From positions 62,001-126,000 of the forward strand of contig NZ_QWGB01000004.1 in assembly GCF_003576345.1 (NCBI RefSeq): 64,000 nt of DNA. Reading direction: 5' to 3'. The DNA is from Henriciella barbarensis. Lineage in GTDB: Bacteria; Pseudomonadota; Alphaproteobacteria; Caulobacterales; Hyphomonadaceae. The notes below the pieces were generated by a model, which saw only the letters and a program-made list of their open reading frames with translations, had not been told where the DNA came from and ran no database searches. This document shows positions 1 through 8,567 of this stretch, one piece after another. Position numbers and translations under genes: made by a program. Each line of letters begins with the position of its first letter. The first letter of the stretch is position 1.

Positions 1-614
1 CCACCTTCTACCGAAACCAGAAGCCGCACGTCTTTGAGAACTGGGCGGAGCAGACGCCCGATGGGTTCAAGTTCACGGTCAAGGCGCAGCGGTTCACGAC
101 ATCGCGCAAGACACCAGGCGAGATGAAGGAGGCCATCGACTGGTTTATTGGCGGCGGGGTGACGAAGCTTGGTGAACGGCTTGGCGCGATCAACTGGCAG
201 TTTCCCGAGAGCCGCAAGTTCGATGCGGACTATTTCGGCGCCTTTCTGGACGCGCTGCCCGCCGAGCATGAGGGGCTGGCCATCCGTCACGCCATCAAGG
301 TTCGCAATGACAGCTTCAAGACAGACGAATTCACCGACATGCTGCGCAAACATGGCTGCGCGCTGGTCTATTCAGACGCCGAAGACTGGCCGATGCCAGA
401 CGTCGAGACGGCCGATTTCGCCTATGCCCGGCTTCAGGAAAGCCGTGAGACCTACAAAGCCGGATATGCCCCTGCAGCACTGGATGACTGGGCTGGAACG
501 TTGAAAGACTGGGCCAAAACCCGCGAGGTCTATGCTTTCTTCGTTTCCGGTGCCAAGGCGCGCGACCCGTTGGCCGCGCAGGAGCTGATCAAACGGGTGG
601 GGCAGCCAGCTTAG
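1..614 (+). CDS. DUF72 (YecE-like) protein, 3' part
   Basis: The reading frame is already open at the left edge (first full codon at base 3), so the true start lies outside the window. The visible part begins with a segment containing FYRNQKPHVFENW and FKFTVKAQRFTT, followed by GAINWQFPE and a late LKDWAKTREVYAFF. This is the pattern of the DUF72/YecE family, which folds as a TIM-barrel-like protein of unknown function. About 204 residues are present, roughly the C-terminal two thirds to four fifths of a usual DUF72 protein. It is convergent with metY, with about 80 bases between them. The family call is fairly sure; no biochemical role can be given. Confidence 0.85.
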   Translation, partial: TFYRNQKPHVFENWAEQTPDGFKFTVKAQRFTTSRKTPGEMKEAIDWFIGGGVTKLGERLGAINWQFPESRKFDADYFGAFLDALPAEHEGLAIRHAIKVRNDSFKTDEFTDMLRKHGCALVYSDAEDWPMPDVETADFAYARLQESRETYKAGYAPAALDDWAGTLKDWAKTREVYAFFVSGAKARDPLAAQELIKRVGQPA

Positions 615-652
615 TCCGGCGCGTTTCAGTCCTCGCGGTGGCAATCGAGTGC

Positions 653-679
653 CGAGACCAGCGCCGGGGCGCCGTCTCG
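653..679. terminator. Candidate hairpin between convergent genes
   Basis: CGAGAC at 653-658 pairs with GTCTCG at 674-679, and the interior GC-rich bases can extend the stem. It lies between the DUF72 gene and the convergent metY. There is no T-tract on either side, so a role as a bidirectional terminator is only an inference from its position. Confidence 0.35.
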
Positions 680-695
680 ACACGACTGGTGCGTT

Positions 696-1982
696 TTAGG
701 TCGCCGCCTTCAGCGCCTGATCCAGGTCCGCGATCAGGTCGTCGGCGCCTTCGATGCCGATGGAGAGGCGCACTGTGTTCGGTGCGGCGCCGGCGGCGGT
801 CTGTTGTTCTTCGGTCAGCTGGCGGTGCGTGGTCGAGGCCGGGTGGATGACCAGTGAGCGCGTATCGCCGAGATTGGCGACATGGCTGAAGAGGTTCAGG
901 GCGCTGACGAATTTCACGCAAGCGTCATAGCCGCCTTTCAGCTGAACCGTGAAAAGCCCGCTCGCCCCCTTCGGGCAAATTTTCGCGACGCGCGACTTGT
1001 AGGGCGAGCTGTCGAGACCTGCATAGGTGACGCCCTCGACGGCATCATGACCTTCCAGCCAGGCGGCGACCTTTTCGGCGTTGGCGACATGTTTCTCCAT
1101 GCGCAGCGGCAGGGTCTCGATCCCCATCAGCGTATAATGCGCGCCTTGCGGGTTCATCGTCATGCCGAGGTCGCGAAGACCGATGGCGATGCCGTGGAAG
1201 GTGAAGGCCGCCGGGCCGAATGTCTCCTGGAAGACAAGGCCGTGATAGGCCGGTTCAGGTTGGGAGAGGGATGGAAATTTGTCACTGGCCGACCAGTCGA
1301 ACTTGCCGGAATCGACGACAACGCCGCCGGTCACCGTGCCATTGCCGGTCATATACTTGGTGAGCGAGTGGACCACCAGCGTCGCGCCATGCTCGATAGG
1401 GCGGCAGAGATACGGGGTGGCCGTTGTATTGTCCACGATAAGCGGGACGCCGGCTGCATCGGCAATGGGCGCGATGGCATCAAGGTCGGTGATATAGCCG
1501 CCGGGATTGGCGATGGACTCGCAGAAGACAGCGCGCGTATCGTCGTCAATGGCGGCCTTGACCGCGTCTAGGTCGTCAAAGTCGACGAATTTCGCGGACC
1601 AGCCAAAGCGTTTGAAGGTCTGACTGAACTGGGTGATCGTGCCGCCATAGAGGCGCGTTGAAGCGACGATGTTGCGGCCTGGTGCCATCAACGGGAAGAG
1701 CGCCATGATCTGCGCGGCGTGGCCTGATGAGGTACAGACGGCGCCCGCGCCGCCTTCCAGTTCGGCAATCCGGTTCTGTAGGGCCGCGATCGTCGGGTTG
1801 GTCAGACGCGAATAGATATAGCCGACTTCCTGCAAGCCGAAGAGCGCCGCGGCGTGATCGGCATCGCGAAACTCATAGGCCGTTGTCTGATAGATCGGGA
1901 CCTGGCGCGCGCCTGTCGCTGGATCGGCCTCTGTCCCGGCATGGATAGCGAGCGTTCCGAAATCCTGTGGTGCGTTTGACAT
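696..1982 (-). CDS. metY: O-acetylhomoserine aminocarboxypropyltransferase (sulfhydrylase)
   Basis: This is a PLP enzyme of the Cys/Met-metabolism family, expected to make homocysteine from O-acetylhomoserine and sulfide in the cytoplasm. The frame is open upstream to 2207, but I place the start at the ATG at 1982 (MSNAPQDFGTLAIHAG). It is preceded by AGGAGG about 5 bases upstream, and this gives the usual 428 residues. The PLP-binding lysine is in HSLTKYMTG (about K209), and the N-terminal YSRLTNPT motif is intact. The length and the phrase PIYQTTAYEF fit MetY better than the shorter O-succinylhomoserine enzyme MetZ. I saw no recognisable SAM riboswitch in its leader. Confidence 0.93.
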   Translation of the reverse strand: MSNAPQDFGTLAIHAGTEADPATGARQVPIYQTTAYEFRDADHAAALFGLQEVGYIYSRLTNPTIAALQNRIAELEGGAGAVCTSSGHAAQIMALFPLMAPGRNIVASTRLYGGTITQFSQTFKRFGWSAKFVDFDDLDAVKAAIDDDTRAVFCESIANPGGYITDLDAIAPIADAAGVPLIVDNTTATPYLCRPIEHGATLVVHSLTKYMTGNGTVTGGVVVDSGKFDWSASDKFPSLSQPEPAYHGLVFQETFGPAAFTFHGIAIGLRDLGMTMNPQGAHYTLMGIETLPLRMEKHVANAEKVAAWLEGHDAVEGVTYAGLDSSPYKSRVAKICPKGASGLFTVQLKGGYDACVKFVSALNLFSHVANLGDTRSLVIHPASTTHRQLTEEQQTAAGAAPNTVRLSIGIEGADDLIADLDQALKAAT

Positions 1983-2288
1983 GGTGTCCCTCCTGATTGG
2001 GTCGTCTTGCTTCTGTATGTGCCTCAAATTGCTTCGTATCGCCCCAAATTCAGTTTGTCTAAAGAGATCAGGCGGTGTCTGGAGACATGATGACGCGGGA
2101 GCCGGGGGAGGCCGGTATCGCGCACCTTCTGAATGTGAAACACGTGGTCGGCAGCGCTGGCGTTCCGGTGCGACCCCTCGCGCACACTGGCCGCAGGCTA
2201 CAAGCAACCTAAGTTCGATGTTGACGTTGTGTTGATATCGGCGAGCCCTCTGACTAGGGCAGCCTAATCATCAAATCAGGTCACCGCG
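1983..2288. promoter_or_regulatory. Divergent intergenic region metY / transglutaminase
   Basis: This 306-base stretch separates metY (leftward) from the transglutaminase-like gene (rightward), so it must hold both promoters. I looked for the conserved pieces of SAM-II or other SAM riboswitches on the metY side and did not find them. A 41-codon frame begins near 2086 but has no convincing ribosome site or family resemblance. No confident promoter boxes can be named. Confidence 0.4.
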
Positions 2289-3086
2289 ATGCGCATCCAG
2301 ATTGACGCCAGGCTCGACTATAATTTCCCGCAACCAGCAGACGTTCTGCTGGCGCTAAAGGCGCGCCCTTTGGCCGACCAGACCATCGTTTCGGATTCGC
2401 TGGACATTCAAGGCGATGCCGACCTTGGCTTTCTCGTCGATGCCGATGAGGCCGATACGCGCTGCTGGATGGCGGCTGCCGGACCTGTCAGCATTCACTA
2501 CAAGGCGACGGTCGATGTAAGCCGGGGACCCGTTCAAATTGCTGGCAAATACGTGCCGCCGCGCGTGCAGTTGCCTGCAGACGTCATCACCTATCTGATG
2601 CCCAGCCATTACTGTTGCGGCGCTGACGTCGAGGCGTTTGCGCGTAATGAGCTGTCTGACGTGCAGGGCGGCGACCAGGTGCTGAAAATGGCAGAGTGGA
2701 TTTTCAATAATTTCCAGTATGTACCAGGCGCCAGCGATGCCGATACGACGGCGGCCGACACGTTTGCTGCCCGTCAGGGGGTCTGCCGCGACTATGCGCA
2801 CGTCCTGATCAGTTTTTGCCGCGCCGTTGGTATTCCGGCGCGGATGGTGTCGGCCTATGCGCCGGGGCTTAATCCGCCTGACTTCCACGCCATCGTCGAT
2901 GTCTGGCTCGACGGCCAATGGCATCTGGTCGACCCGACCCGCATGGCGCCAACCGAGAAGCTGGTCCGCATCATTTGCGGGCGTGACGCCGCCGATATCA
3001 GCTTCATGACCATCTTCGGTGAAGCCGAACTCATCTCACAATCTGTGTCGGCATTCGAGGCGCCAGAAGAAGTGAAAGCGGCCTGA
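2289..3086 (+). CDS. Transglutaminase-like family protein
   Basis: A 265-residue protein of the bacterial transglutaminase-like superfamily (papain-type fold). The triad is visible: Cys166 in RQGVCRDYAHV, His200 in PDFHAIVDVWL and Asp215 in HLVDPTRMAP. There is an N-terminal beta-rich region, as in the cysteine-peptidase branch often found next to circularly permuted ATP-grasp proteins, but those partners are absent here. No signal peptide is seen, so it is probably cytoplasmic. It is the first of four genes on the plus strand (then YjbQ, VOC, MDR), with 61 bases to the next gene. The substrate is unknown; it may be a peptidase rather than a cross-linker. Confidence 0.87.
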   Translation: MRIQIDARLDYNFPQPADVLLALKARPLADQTIVSDSLDIQGDADLGFLVDADEADTRCWMAAAGPVSIHYKATVDVSRGPVQIAGKYVPPRVQLPADVITYLMPSHYCCGADVEAFARNELSDVQGGDQVLKMAEWIFNNFQYVPGASDADTTAADTFAARQGVCRDYAHVLISFCRAVGIPARMVSAYAPGLNPPDFHAIVDVWLDGQWHLVDPTRMAPTEKLVRIICGRDAADISFMTIFGEAELISQSVSAFEAPEEVKAA

Positions 3087-3147
3087 AGCTTCAGGGCCGT
3101 TGCCTTGCAATGCGTGATCGCGGCAATCTCCTGAAATAGGAGCAATC

Positions 3148-3567
3148 ATGATCACCACGTTGAGAGTGCAGACGTCCGGGCCGGGCCTTTATGATTTCAC
3201 CGCGGCGGTCGAGGATGCGCTGAGCGATATGAACCTGGCTGAGGGGCTACTCACCCTTTTCGTGCGTCACACATCCTGCTCGCTGCTCATCCAGGAAAAT
3301 GCTGACCCGGACGTGCTCGCTGATCTCAATGAGTTTTTCCGGAGGTTAGTGCCGCACACTGACGAGGCGTCGATGAGCTGGGTGCGCCACAACAGCGAGG
3401 GGCCTGATGACATGCCGGCCCATATCAAGGCGGCGCTTACCCAGACATCGCTGTCGATCCCGTTCAGGAATGGTGCCATGATGCTTGGCACCTGGCAGGG
3501 AATTTACCTGTTCGAGCACCGGGACCGTCCGCACCGGCGAGACGTTGTTGTGCACATTGGGGGATAG
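3148..3567 (+). CDS. YjbQ / UPF0047 family protein
   Basis: A 139-residue member of the YjbQ (UPF0047) family, a small, usually trimeric fold. Some members show weak thiamine-phosphate synthase activity, so annotation pipelines often call it 'secondary thiamine-phosphate synthase enzyme'. Family hallmarks are FVRHTSCSLLIQENADP, a central WVRHNSEGPDDMPAHIK and the C-terminal GTWQGIYLFEHRDRPHRR. Conserved His residues (HTS, HNSEGPDDMPAH) suggest a metal site. An AGGAGCAA ribosome site lies just before the ATG. The family is certain, but the physiological role is not established. Confidence 0.92.
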   Translation: MITTLRVQTSGPGLYDFTAAVEDALSDMNLAEGLLTLFVRHTSCSLLIQENADPDVLADLNEFFRRLVPHTDEASMSWVRHNSEGPDDMPAHIKAALTQTSLSIPFRNGAMMLGTWQGIYLFEHRDRPHRRDVVVHIGG

Positions 3568-3572
3568 GCAAT

Positions 3573-3959
3573 ATGAGGCTTAATCAGGTGACCGTGCCGT
3601 GCTGCGATTACGCCGCCAGCGTGGCCTTCTACAAGACGCTGGGCCTGATCCAGATCGTCGACAGCCCGCCCCGCTATGCGCGCTTTGAGTGCCCACAGGC
3701 TGATGGCGGAGAGCCGGCAACTTTCTCACTGCACCATGTCGAAGATTGGGGCGGGTGTGACGACCCGCTCGTCTATTTCGAAGTGGATGACCTCAGCGCC
3801 GAATATACCCGCCTGTCCGGGGCGGGTCTCAAGTTTATGGGGCCGCCCGAAAACCAGAGCTGGGGCTGGCGCGAAGCCTATCTGAGAGACCCTGCCGGCA
3901 ACCGCATCTGTCTCTATCAGGCCGGAGACGATCGCCGCTTTCCACCCTGGCGGATCTAG
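3573..3959 (+). CDS. VOC (glyoxalase/bleomycin-resistance) family protein
   Basis: A 128-residue single-domain vicinal-oxygen-chelate protein. It begins MRLNQVTVPCCDYAASVAFYKTLG and ends with WREAYLRDPAGNRICLYQ, the two typical motifs of the first and last beta-alpha-beta units. It starts 5 bases after the YjbQ stop, so the two are probably co-transcribed. VOC proteins use a divalent metal for isomerase, lyase or dioxygenase reactions or act as binding proteins; nothing here identifies the substrate. Confidence 0.88.
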   Translation: MRLNQVTVPCCDYAASVAFYKTLGLIQIVDSPPRYARFECPQADGGEPATFSLHHVEDWGGCDDPLVYFEVDDLSAEYTRLSGAGLKFMGPPENQSWGWREAYLRDPAGNRICLYQAGDDRRFPPWRI

Positions 3960-4040
3960 AAAATCACGCAGCGGGCCTTGCCGAGGCTGGTAGGCGGTCC
4001 AACCTCTGGAGCGCAGACAGAAATTCGCAGGAGCCTCTCC

Positions 4041-5048
4041 ATGAAAGCCGTAAAGATCGCCGCCCCAGGTGGCTTTGACAAACTCAATCTTGTCGAGATC
4101 AACGATGCCGAAGAGCCGGGGCCGGGGGAAATTCGCGTCAGGCTGCACGCAACTTCACTTAATTTCCATGACCTCATTGTGTGTTCAGGCCAGAGCAAGC
4201 CAGCTGACGGACGTATCCCGATGTCAGATGGTGCAGGGGTCGTCGAGGCCGCCGGTGAAGGCGTTAGCGAGTTTTCCGAAGGCGACCATGTCGTGTCGAC
4301 TTTCTTCCCGCAATGGCTGGCTGGCCCGCCGCGCGTATCAGACTTTTCCGGTACACCCGGTGACGGCATCGATGGGTATGCGCGCGAATCCGTTGTCGCG
4401 ACGGCGACGAGCTTCACGAAGGCCCCGAAGGGCTGGAGCCACGCAGAGGCGGCAACCATCACGACGGCCGGTCTCACTGCCTGGCGGGCCCTCGTTGTCG
4501 ATGGCGGCCTGAAAGCCGGCGATACCGTCCTCGCCCTCGGCACCGGCGGCGTGTCGGTCTTTGCTATCCAGATCGCCAAGATGATGGGCGCCGAAGTCAT
4601 TGCGACCTCCTCATCGGATGAAAAGCTTGAGCGCGTGAAAGCGCTCGGTGCCGACCATGTGATCAACTACAAGAGCGACGAAAAGTGGGGCTCCACGGTT
4701 GGAAAACTTACCGGTGGACGCGGCGCAGATGTCGTTGTCGAGGTTGGCGGCGCCGGCACATTGTCTCAATCCATCAAGGCGGTTCGCGTCGGCGGTCATA
4801 TCGCCCTGATCGGTGTTCTGACTGGGGTAAGCGGTGACGTGCCAACCGCGCTGCTCATGCAGAAACAGGCTCGTCTTGAAGGGCTGATCGTCGGCTCCCG
4901 CGCAGAGCAGCAGGACTTCGTCCGTGCTATTGAACATGGCGGCCTCAAGCCGGTCATCGACAAGAGCTTCGGTCTCGGTGAGCTTGGCGACGCTTTCGCG
5001 TACCAGCATGCAGGTAAGCATTTCGGCAAGATTGTTGCCGAGTGGTAG
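4041..5048 (+). CDS. MDR-family NAD(P)H-dependent alcohol dehydrogenase / quinone oxidoreductase
   Basis: Medium-chain dehydrogenase/reductase of 335 residues. The frame is open from 3978, but the ATG at 4041 follows GCAGGAG and gives the standard N-terminus MKAVKIAAPGGFDKLNLVEI. A GroES-like catalytic half is followed by a Rossmann half with the nucleotide-binding stretch VLALGTGGVSVFAIQIAK. The usual structural-zinc cysteine cluster is missing and there is only one cysteine in the N-terminal half (LIVCSGQ). A zinc-independent quinone-oxidoreductase-like enzyme is therefore more likely than a classical zinc alcohol dehydrogenase. The substrate is unknown. Confidence 0.88.
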   Translation: MKAVKIAAPGGFDKLNLVEINDAEEPGPGEIRVRLHATSLNFHDLIVCSGQSKPADGRIPMSDGAGVVEAAGEGVSEFSEGDHVVSTFFPQWLAGPPRVSDFSGTPGDGIDGYARESVVATATSFTKAPKGWSHAEAATITTAGLTAWRALVVDGGLKAGDTVLALGTGGVSVFAIQIAKMMGAEVIATSSSDEKLERVKALGADHVINYKSDEKWGSTVGKLTGGRGADVVVEVGGAGTLSQSIKAVRVGGHIALIGVLTGVSGDVPTALLMQKQARLEGLIVGSRAEQQDFVRAIEHGGLKPVIDKSFGLGELGDAFAYQHAGKHFGKIVAEW

Positions 5049-5066
5049 CCTGATTTGCCGTCGGCG

Positions 5067-6878
5067 CTACAGGAAGAACACCCAGATCGCCGTACATGAA
5101 GCGAGGCCTGCTATGGCATTCATTGGCAGGCCGACCTTCAGGAAGTCAGCAAATCTGTAGCCACCCGCCGTGTAGACGATCGTGTTGGTCTGATACCCAA
5201 TGGGTGAGGCGAAACTCGCACTCGCCCCAAACATCACGGCAAGCACAAGCGCGCGCGGATCCATACCGAGGTTCGCCGCAAGCTCAATCACCAATGGCGT
5301 CATGATGACAGCGACGGCAGCATTGGTGACGAGCTCAGTCAGAACTGAAGTCAGCGCATAAATCAGAAGCAGCACGATAAAGGGCGAGGCTGCCAGCAAG
5401 AGCGGTGAGACGCCCGACACGATCACATCAACGGCGCCGGCCTGTTCCAGCCCTTGGCCGACGATCAGCATGGCGACAATCAGCGCGAGCACGTTCGCCT
5501 GAAGCGAGCGCCAGGCATCGGTCGCGGTAATACACCCTGTCGCCATGACGATGCCCACACCGATCAAGGCGGACAGGACAATCGGGAAGCTGAACAGGGC
5601 GCTCGCCAGGATCACGCCTGCCAGCGTGCCAATCGCGACCGGGGCGTGACCACGGCGGAAGGGAACAGCGTCGATTTCCTGCTCGATGACAAGCGGCGTT
5701 GAGCTCGCGAGCGAGCGCAGTGTGGCCTCGCTGCCCTCCAGCAGCAACCGATCCCCGGCGCGCAAGCGGCAACTTGCCAGCGTGGGGCCAGGCTGATTGC
5801 CTGGACGGGCAAGGCCTCGCACGGTGATCTGATAATCCGAGAGGTAGGACAGGAGAGATAGCGGGCGGCCGATATTGGAATCGGTCGGCGTGATGGTTGC
5901 CTGTACCTGTTTCGGCTCATCGGCATGATGGCGGCGCAGGCGAAGACCTGTCTTGAAGGCTTCACTGCCTGCAAACGTCAAAAGCTCTTCCAGCGTGGCG
6001 CGGATGGTCAGCCGGTCGCCAGCGGCAAGTTCGCGATCTTCGTCTTTCGCTGTCACGATGCGGTTGCCGCGGCGCTGGGAAACAAGCCTTACGCCCTTCA
6101 CTTTCAGTGCTGGCAGATCATCCGGGCTGACGCCAATCGCCCTGGTGTCCTCATTGGGGAAGATGTCGGTCAGAAAAGTCTGAGGTCTGACATCGTCATC
6201 GTCCTCGACCTCGCCGGATGGAAGGAGCCAGCGCCCGAAAATGAGCAGGAAGCCCAGCGTTACGATCAGGGTCACCACGCCGATGCCTGTAATCTCGAAG
6301 ATGCTGAACCTTTCCAGCCCGCGTGAGAGGGCGACGCCCGCGACGATAAGGTTGGTGGATGTACCGATCAGGGTCAGCGTGCCGCCGAGGATGGATATGT
6401 AGGAGAGCGGAATGAGCAGGCGCTTCTTCGACACAGAAAGCTTCTGCGCCAGCGCAATCACGACCGGCACCAGGATCACAACGACCGCGGTGTTGTTCAC
6501 AAAACCTGAAGCCACGATGGTTACGACCGCTACAAGCAGGATAGCGCCGAGCCCGGACGTGTCAGCAAGTGCCAGTATGCGCGAGGCGAGGTGTTCAAGC
6601 ACGCCCGTGCGTTGCAGAGCTGCGGCAAGGATGAACATCGCACCAATGGTGATCGGCGCGCTGTTGGAGAAAGCGCCAAGGGCAGGCTGTTCCCCGACAT
6701 AGCCGAGCGCGATAAAAGCGGCCGCGCCAGCTATGGCGGTTGCGGCTGGCGGCAGGCGTTCGAGCAGAAAGCTTGCCAGCATGACGAGAATGATCGCGAT
6801 CGCGACCCATTCGGAATAATCTGCGAGAAACATAAGTTCCGAGGTGTCCTTCTGCGCCCGGTTGTCCATGGCTGCCAT
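5067..6878 (-). CDS. SLC13-type permease with central TrkA-C domains
   Basis: An integral inner-membrane transporter of about 603 residues. N-terminal membrane helices begin at WVAIAIILVMLASFLLERLPP. Two soluble TrkA-C/RCK-C-like segments follow (near LPALKVKGVRLVSQRRGNRIVTAKDEDR and VQATITPTDSNIGRPLSLLS), then a second block of helices ending MFGASASFASPIGYQTNTIVY. This layout matches the SLC13/DASS-like permeases with a cytosolic RCK insert that are seen across proteobacteria. The substrate (sulfate, dicarboxylate or other anions) cannot be read from sequence. The first ATG is used here; a second start at 6833 (MFLADYSEW) is equally plausible. Confidence 0.87.
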   Translation of the reverse strand: MAAMDNRAQKDTSELMFLADYSEWVAIAIILVMLASFLLERLPPAATAIAGAAAFIALGYVGEQPALGAFSNSAPITIGAMFILAAALQRTGVLEHLASRILALADTSGLGAILLVAVVTIVASGFVNNTAVVVILVPVVIALAQKLSVSKKRLLIPLSYISILGGTLTLIGTSTNLIVAGVALSRGLERFSIFEITGIGVVTLIVTLGFLLIFGRWLLPSGEVEDDDDVRPQTFLTDIFPNEDTRAIGVSPDDLPALKVKGVRLVSQRRGNRIVTAKDEDRELAAGDRLTIRATLEELLTFAGSEAFKTGLRLRRHHADEPKQVQATITPTDSNIGRPLSLLSYLSDYQITVRGLARPGNQPGPTLASCRLRAGDRLLLEGSEATLRSLASSTPLVIEQEIDAVPFRRGHAPVAIGTLAGVILASALFSFPIVLSALIGVGIVMATGCITATDAWRSLQANVLALIVAMLIVGQGLEQAGAVDVIVSGVSPLLLAASPFIVLLLIYALTSVLTELVTNAAVAVIMTPLVIELAANLGMDPRALVLAVMFGASASFASPIGYQTNTIVYTAGGYRFADFLKVGLPMNAIAGLASCTAIWVFFL

Positions 6879-7091
6879 GGGGCTCGGATGAAGAATATCT
6901 ACGCCAAAGACGCGCGTCTAACAGGGGTGTTCATGCAGATTTTCATGGCATGACGCCGTGAAACCCTTCACCCGCCCCGGTCATTATGCTTTAAGCGCAG
7001 TTTGTTGCGGCGCGTCATATTACCTTTACGCAGGGGCACTCGCGCCCATATATAGTTTGGGGCAATTGCAGAGAGCCATTGGAGATCCGAA

Positions 7092-7457
7092 ATGCTTCTC
7101 AACATGCTGAAAGCGAAACTGCACTCGGCCACTGTGACCCAGTGCGACCTTCACTACGAGGGCTCGGTTTCCATTGACCAGGAACTGCTGGACGCATCGG
7201 GTATTCTCCCGAACGAGCGCGTCGACATCTGGAATGTAACCAATGGCGCCCGAATTCAGACCTATGCGATCGAAGCACCACGCGGGTCACGCACGATTGG
7301 TGTGAACGGCGCTGCGGCCCGTCATTTTTCTGTAGGCGACAAGGTCATCATCGCCGCATTCGCGTCCATCGAGGCCGAAAAGGCCAGCCAGCACGCGCCG
7401 ACGGTCGTTCTGCTGGACGATGCCAATGAGCAGAAGACGCCGAGTGCAGCTTACTAG
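7092..7457 (+). CDS. panD: Aspartate 1-decarboxylase proenzyme
   Basis: This enzyme makes beta-alanine from L-aspartate for pantothenate and CoA synthesis. The proenzyme cleaves itself between Gly24 and Ser25 to form the catalytic pyruvoyl group, and the motif HYEGSVSID is present at exactly that position. [17 protein letters not shown] and [15 protein letters not shown] are further family motifs. The 121-residue length is normal. The gene stands alone (no panB or panC nearby) and is followed at once by a strong terminator, so it is probably monocistronic. Confidence 0.96.
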   Translation: MLLNMLKAKLHSATVTQCDLHYEGSVSIDQELLDASGILPNERVDIWNVTNGARIQTYAIEAPRGSRTIGVNGAAARHFSVGDKVIIAAFASIEAEKASQHAPTVVLLDDANEQKTPSAAY

Positions 7458-7485
7458 GCCAGCGCTAACGCATTGAGATGAAAAG

Positions 7486-7520
7486 AAGGGCGGACCCGCG
7501 ACCGGGCCCGCCCTTTTTTT
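7486..7520 (+). terminator. Intrinsic terminator of panD
   Basis: GGGCGG-A-CCCG, loop CGAC, CGGG-C-CCGCCC at 7488-7513 forms a long GC stem with one mismatch, followed by seven T residues. It lies 30 bases after the panD stop. The other strand also has a T-rich flank, so it may serve the convergent SIMPL gene too. Confidence 0.9.
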
Positions 7521-7547
7521 CATGTCTCGCGAAAGGCTTGGCAGCGC

Positions 7548-8330
7548 CTACTGGCGAAGCTCGAACGTCACATCGACCGTAACCGAATAGCTGACTTCGC
7601 CGCGGGCGACCTGGGTCGAAGCATCAGCGGACTCGGCACGCATCCTCATCATGGGTTGGGGCTGGTAGCCGCCGCTCGACTGCTCGCTGATCGTCACGAT
7701 GCGCGCGACGCGGTAGCCTGTTTCCTGCGCATAGAGATTGGCGCGCTTCACGGCCGTCTGGATCGCCTGGCGGCGTGCTTCATTATGGGCTTCGGTCGGG
7801 TCATCAAGGCTGAACTGGAGGCCGGAAATCGTATTGCCGCCTTCCTGCACAATCGCGTCCATCGTGCGGCCAAGGTTATCGAGATCACGTACTTTGACGC
7901 TCAGCTGGTTGCTGGCGGTGTAGCCGACAAGACGCGGCGGCGCGCCATCGCGGTTCGAATAGTCGTAGCGCGGTTGCAGCGAGAGGTTCGATGTCTGCAT
8001 GTCGCGCGCTGCGATGCCTGCCGCCTCAAGCGCGGAATAGACGCCATCCATGGAAGCAGCATTCTGGCTCATCGCGGCAGAAGCAGTTTCCGCCTCTGTA
8101 TGAACACCGGCAGTGATCGTCGCAATGTCAGGGGCACGCGACACTTCACCAGAGGCCGACACCGAAAGCGTGGTTTCCGGCTGGATGGAGTTTGCGTGGT
8201 TGGACGGGACGGCCTGCTGGTTCGGAATGCCCTGGGAGGGGGTGGACTGCTGGGCAATCGCAGCACCGCCAGCGAGGGCGGCGGCGACGATTGAGCTGGT
8301 CACCATGGTGCGGGCTGATGGCATCTTCAT
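7548..8330 (-). CDS. SIMPL domain (DUF541) periplasmic protein
   Basis: A 260-residue secreted protein. An N-terminal signal peptide (MVTSSIVAAALAGGAAIAQ) is followed by a polar linker and a SIMPL/DUF541 domain. The domain starts at TTLSVSASGEVSRAPDIATI, contains LSLQPRYDYSNRDGAPPRLVGY, and ends VTVDVTFELRQ. E. coli YggE is the best-known relative and has been tied to oxidative-stress protection, but no mechanism is settled. The gene stands alone, with the panD terminator beyond its stop. Confidence 0.9.
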   Translation of the reverse strand: MKMPSARTMVTSSIVAAALAGGAAIAQQSTPSQGIPNQQAVPSNHANSIQPETTLSVSASGEVSRAPDIATITAGVHTEAETASAAMSQNAASMDGVYSALEAAGIAARDMQTSNLSLQPRYDYSNRDGAPPRLVGYTASNQLSVKVRDLDNLGRTMDAIVQEGGNTISGLQFSLDDPTEAHNEARRQAIQTAVKRANLYAQETGYRVARIVTISEQSSGGYQPQPMMRMRAESADASTQVARGEVSYSVTVDVTFELRQ

Positions 8331-8447
8331 CTGTTACGTCTCCTTGTCGGTCTGCAGGGAATGCTGACTTGCAGTCCTCATTCAATTAGGCCATTGCGGC
8401 ACCATCGTGACGGCGGCATGTTGCAAATCGCGCAGCCGATGCGACCA

Positions 8448-8524
8448 GGGCCTGTAGCTCAGTTGGTTAGAGCGGACCGCTCATAACGGTCTGGTCGGGG
8501 GTTCAAGTCCCTCCGGGCCCACCA
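8448..8524 (+). tRNA. tRNA with CAU anticodon, probably tRNA-Ile2 (lysidine type)
   Basis: A full 77-base cloverleaf. The acceptor GGGCCTG pairs with CGGGCCC. The D arm is GCTC/GAGC, the anticodon stem GACCG/CGGTC encloses loop CTCATAA (anticodon CAT), and the T arm is GGGGG-TTCAAGT-CCCTC. An encoded ACCA end is present. Acceptor pairs C4-G69 and C5-G68, used by TilS to recognise tRNA-Ile2, are present, and the acceptor stem resembles the isoleucine tRNA type. I therefore favour tRNA-Ile(CAU) read as AUA-decoding after lysidine modification, rather than elongator tRNA-Met. Confidence 0.9.
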
Positions 8525-8567
8525 CTTCACATAATTTTTTGCCTGACGAACGTTTTGCTCGAAGGGC

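Noticed and set aside
2086-2214. Small plus-strand frame of 41-42 codons
   Set aside because: Weak ribosome site, no resemblance to a known small protein, and it sits in a divergent promoter region.
1983-2288. Possible SAM riboswitch before metY
   Set aside because: Alphaproteobacterial met genes often have SAM-II elements, but the conserved segments were not found on the metY strand.
8448-8567. Integration site at the tRNA
   Set aside because: No integrase, repeat of the tRNA 3' end or foreign-looking genes are nearby.
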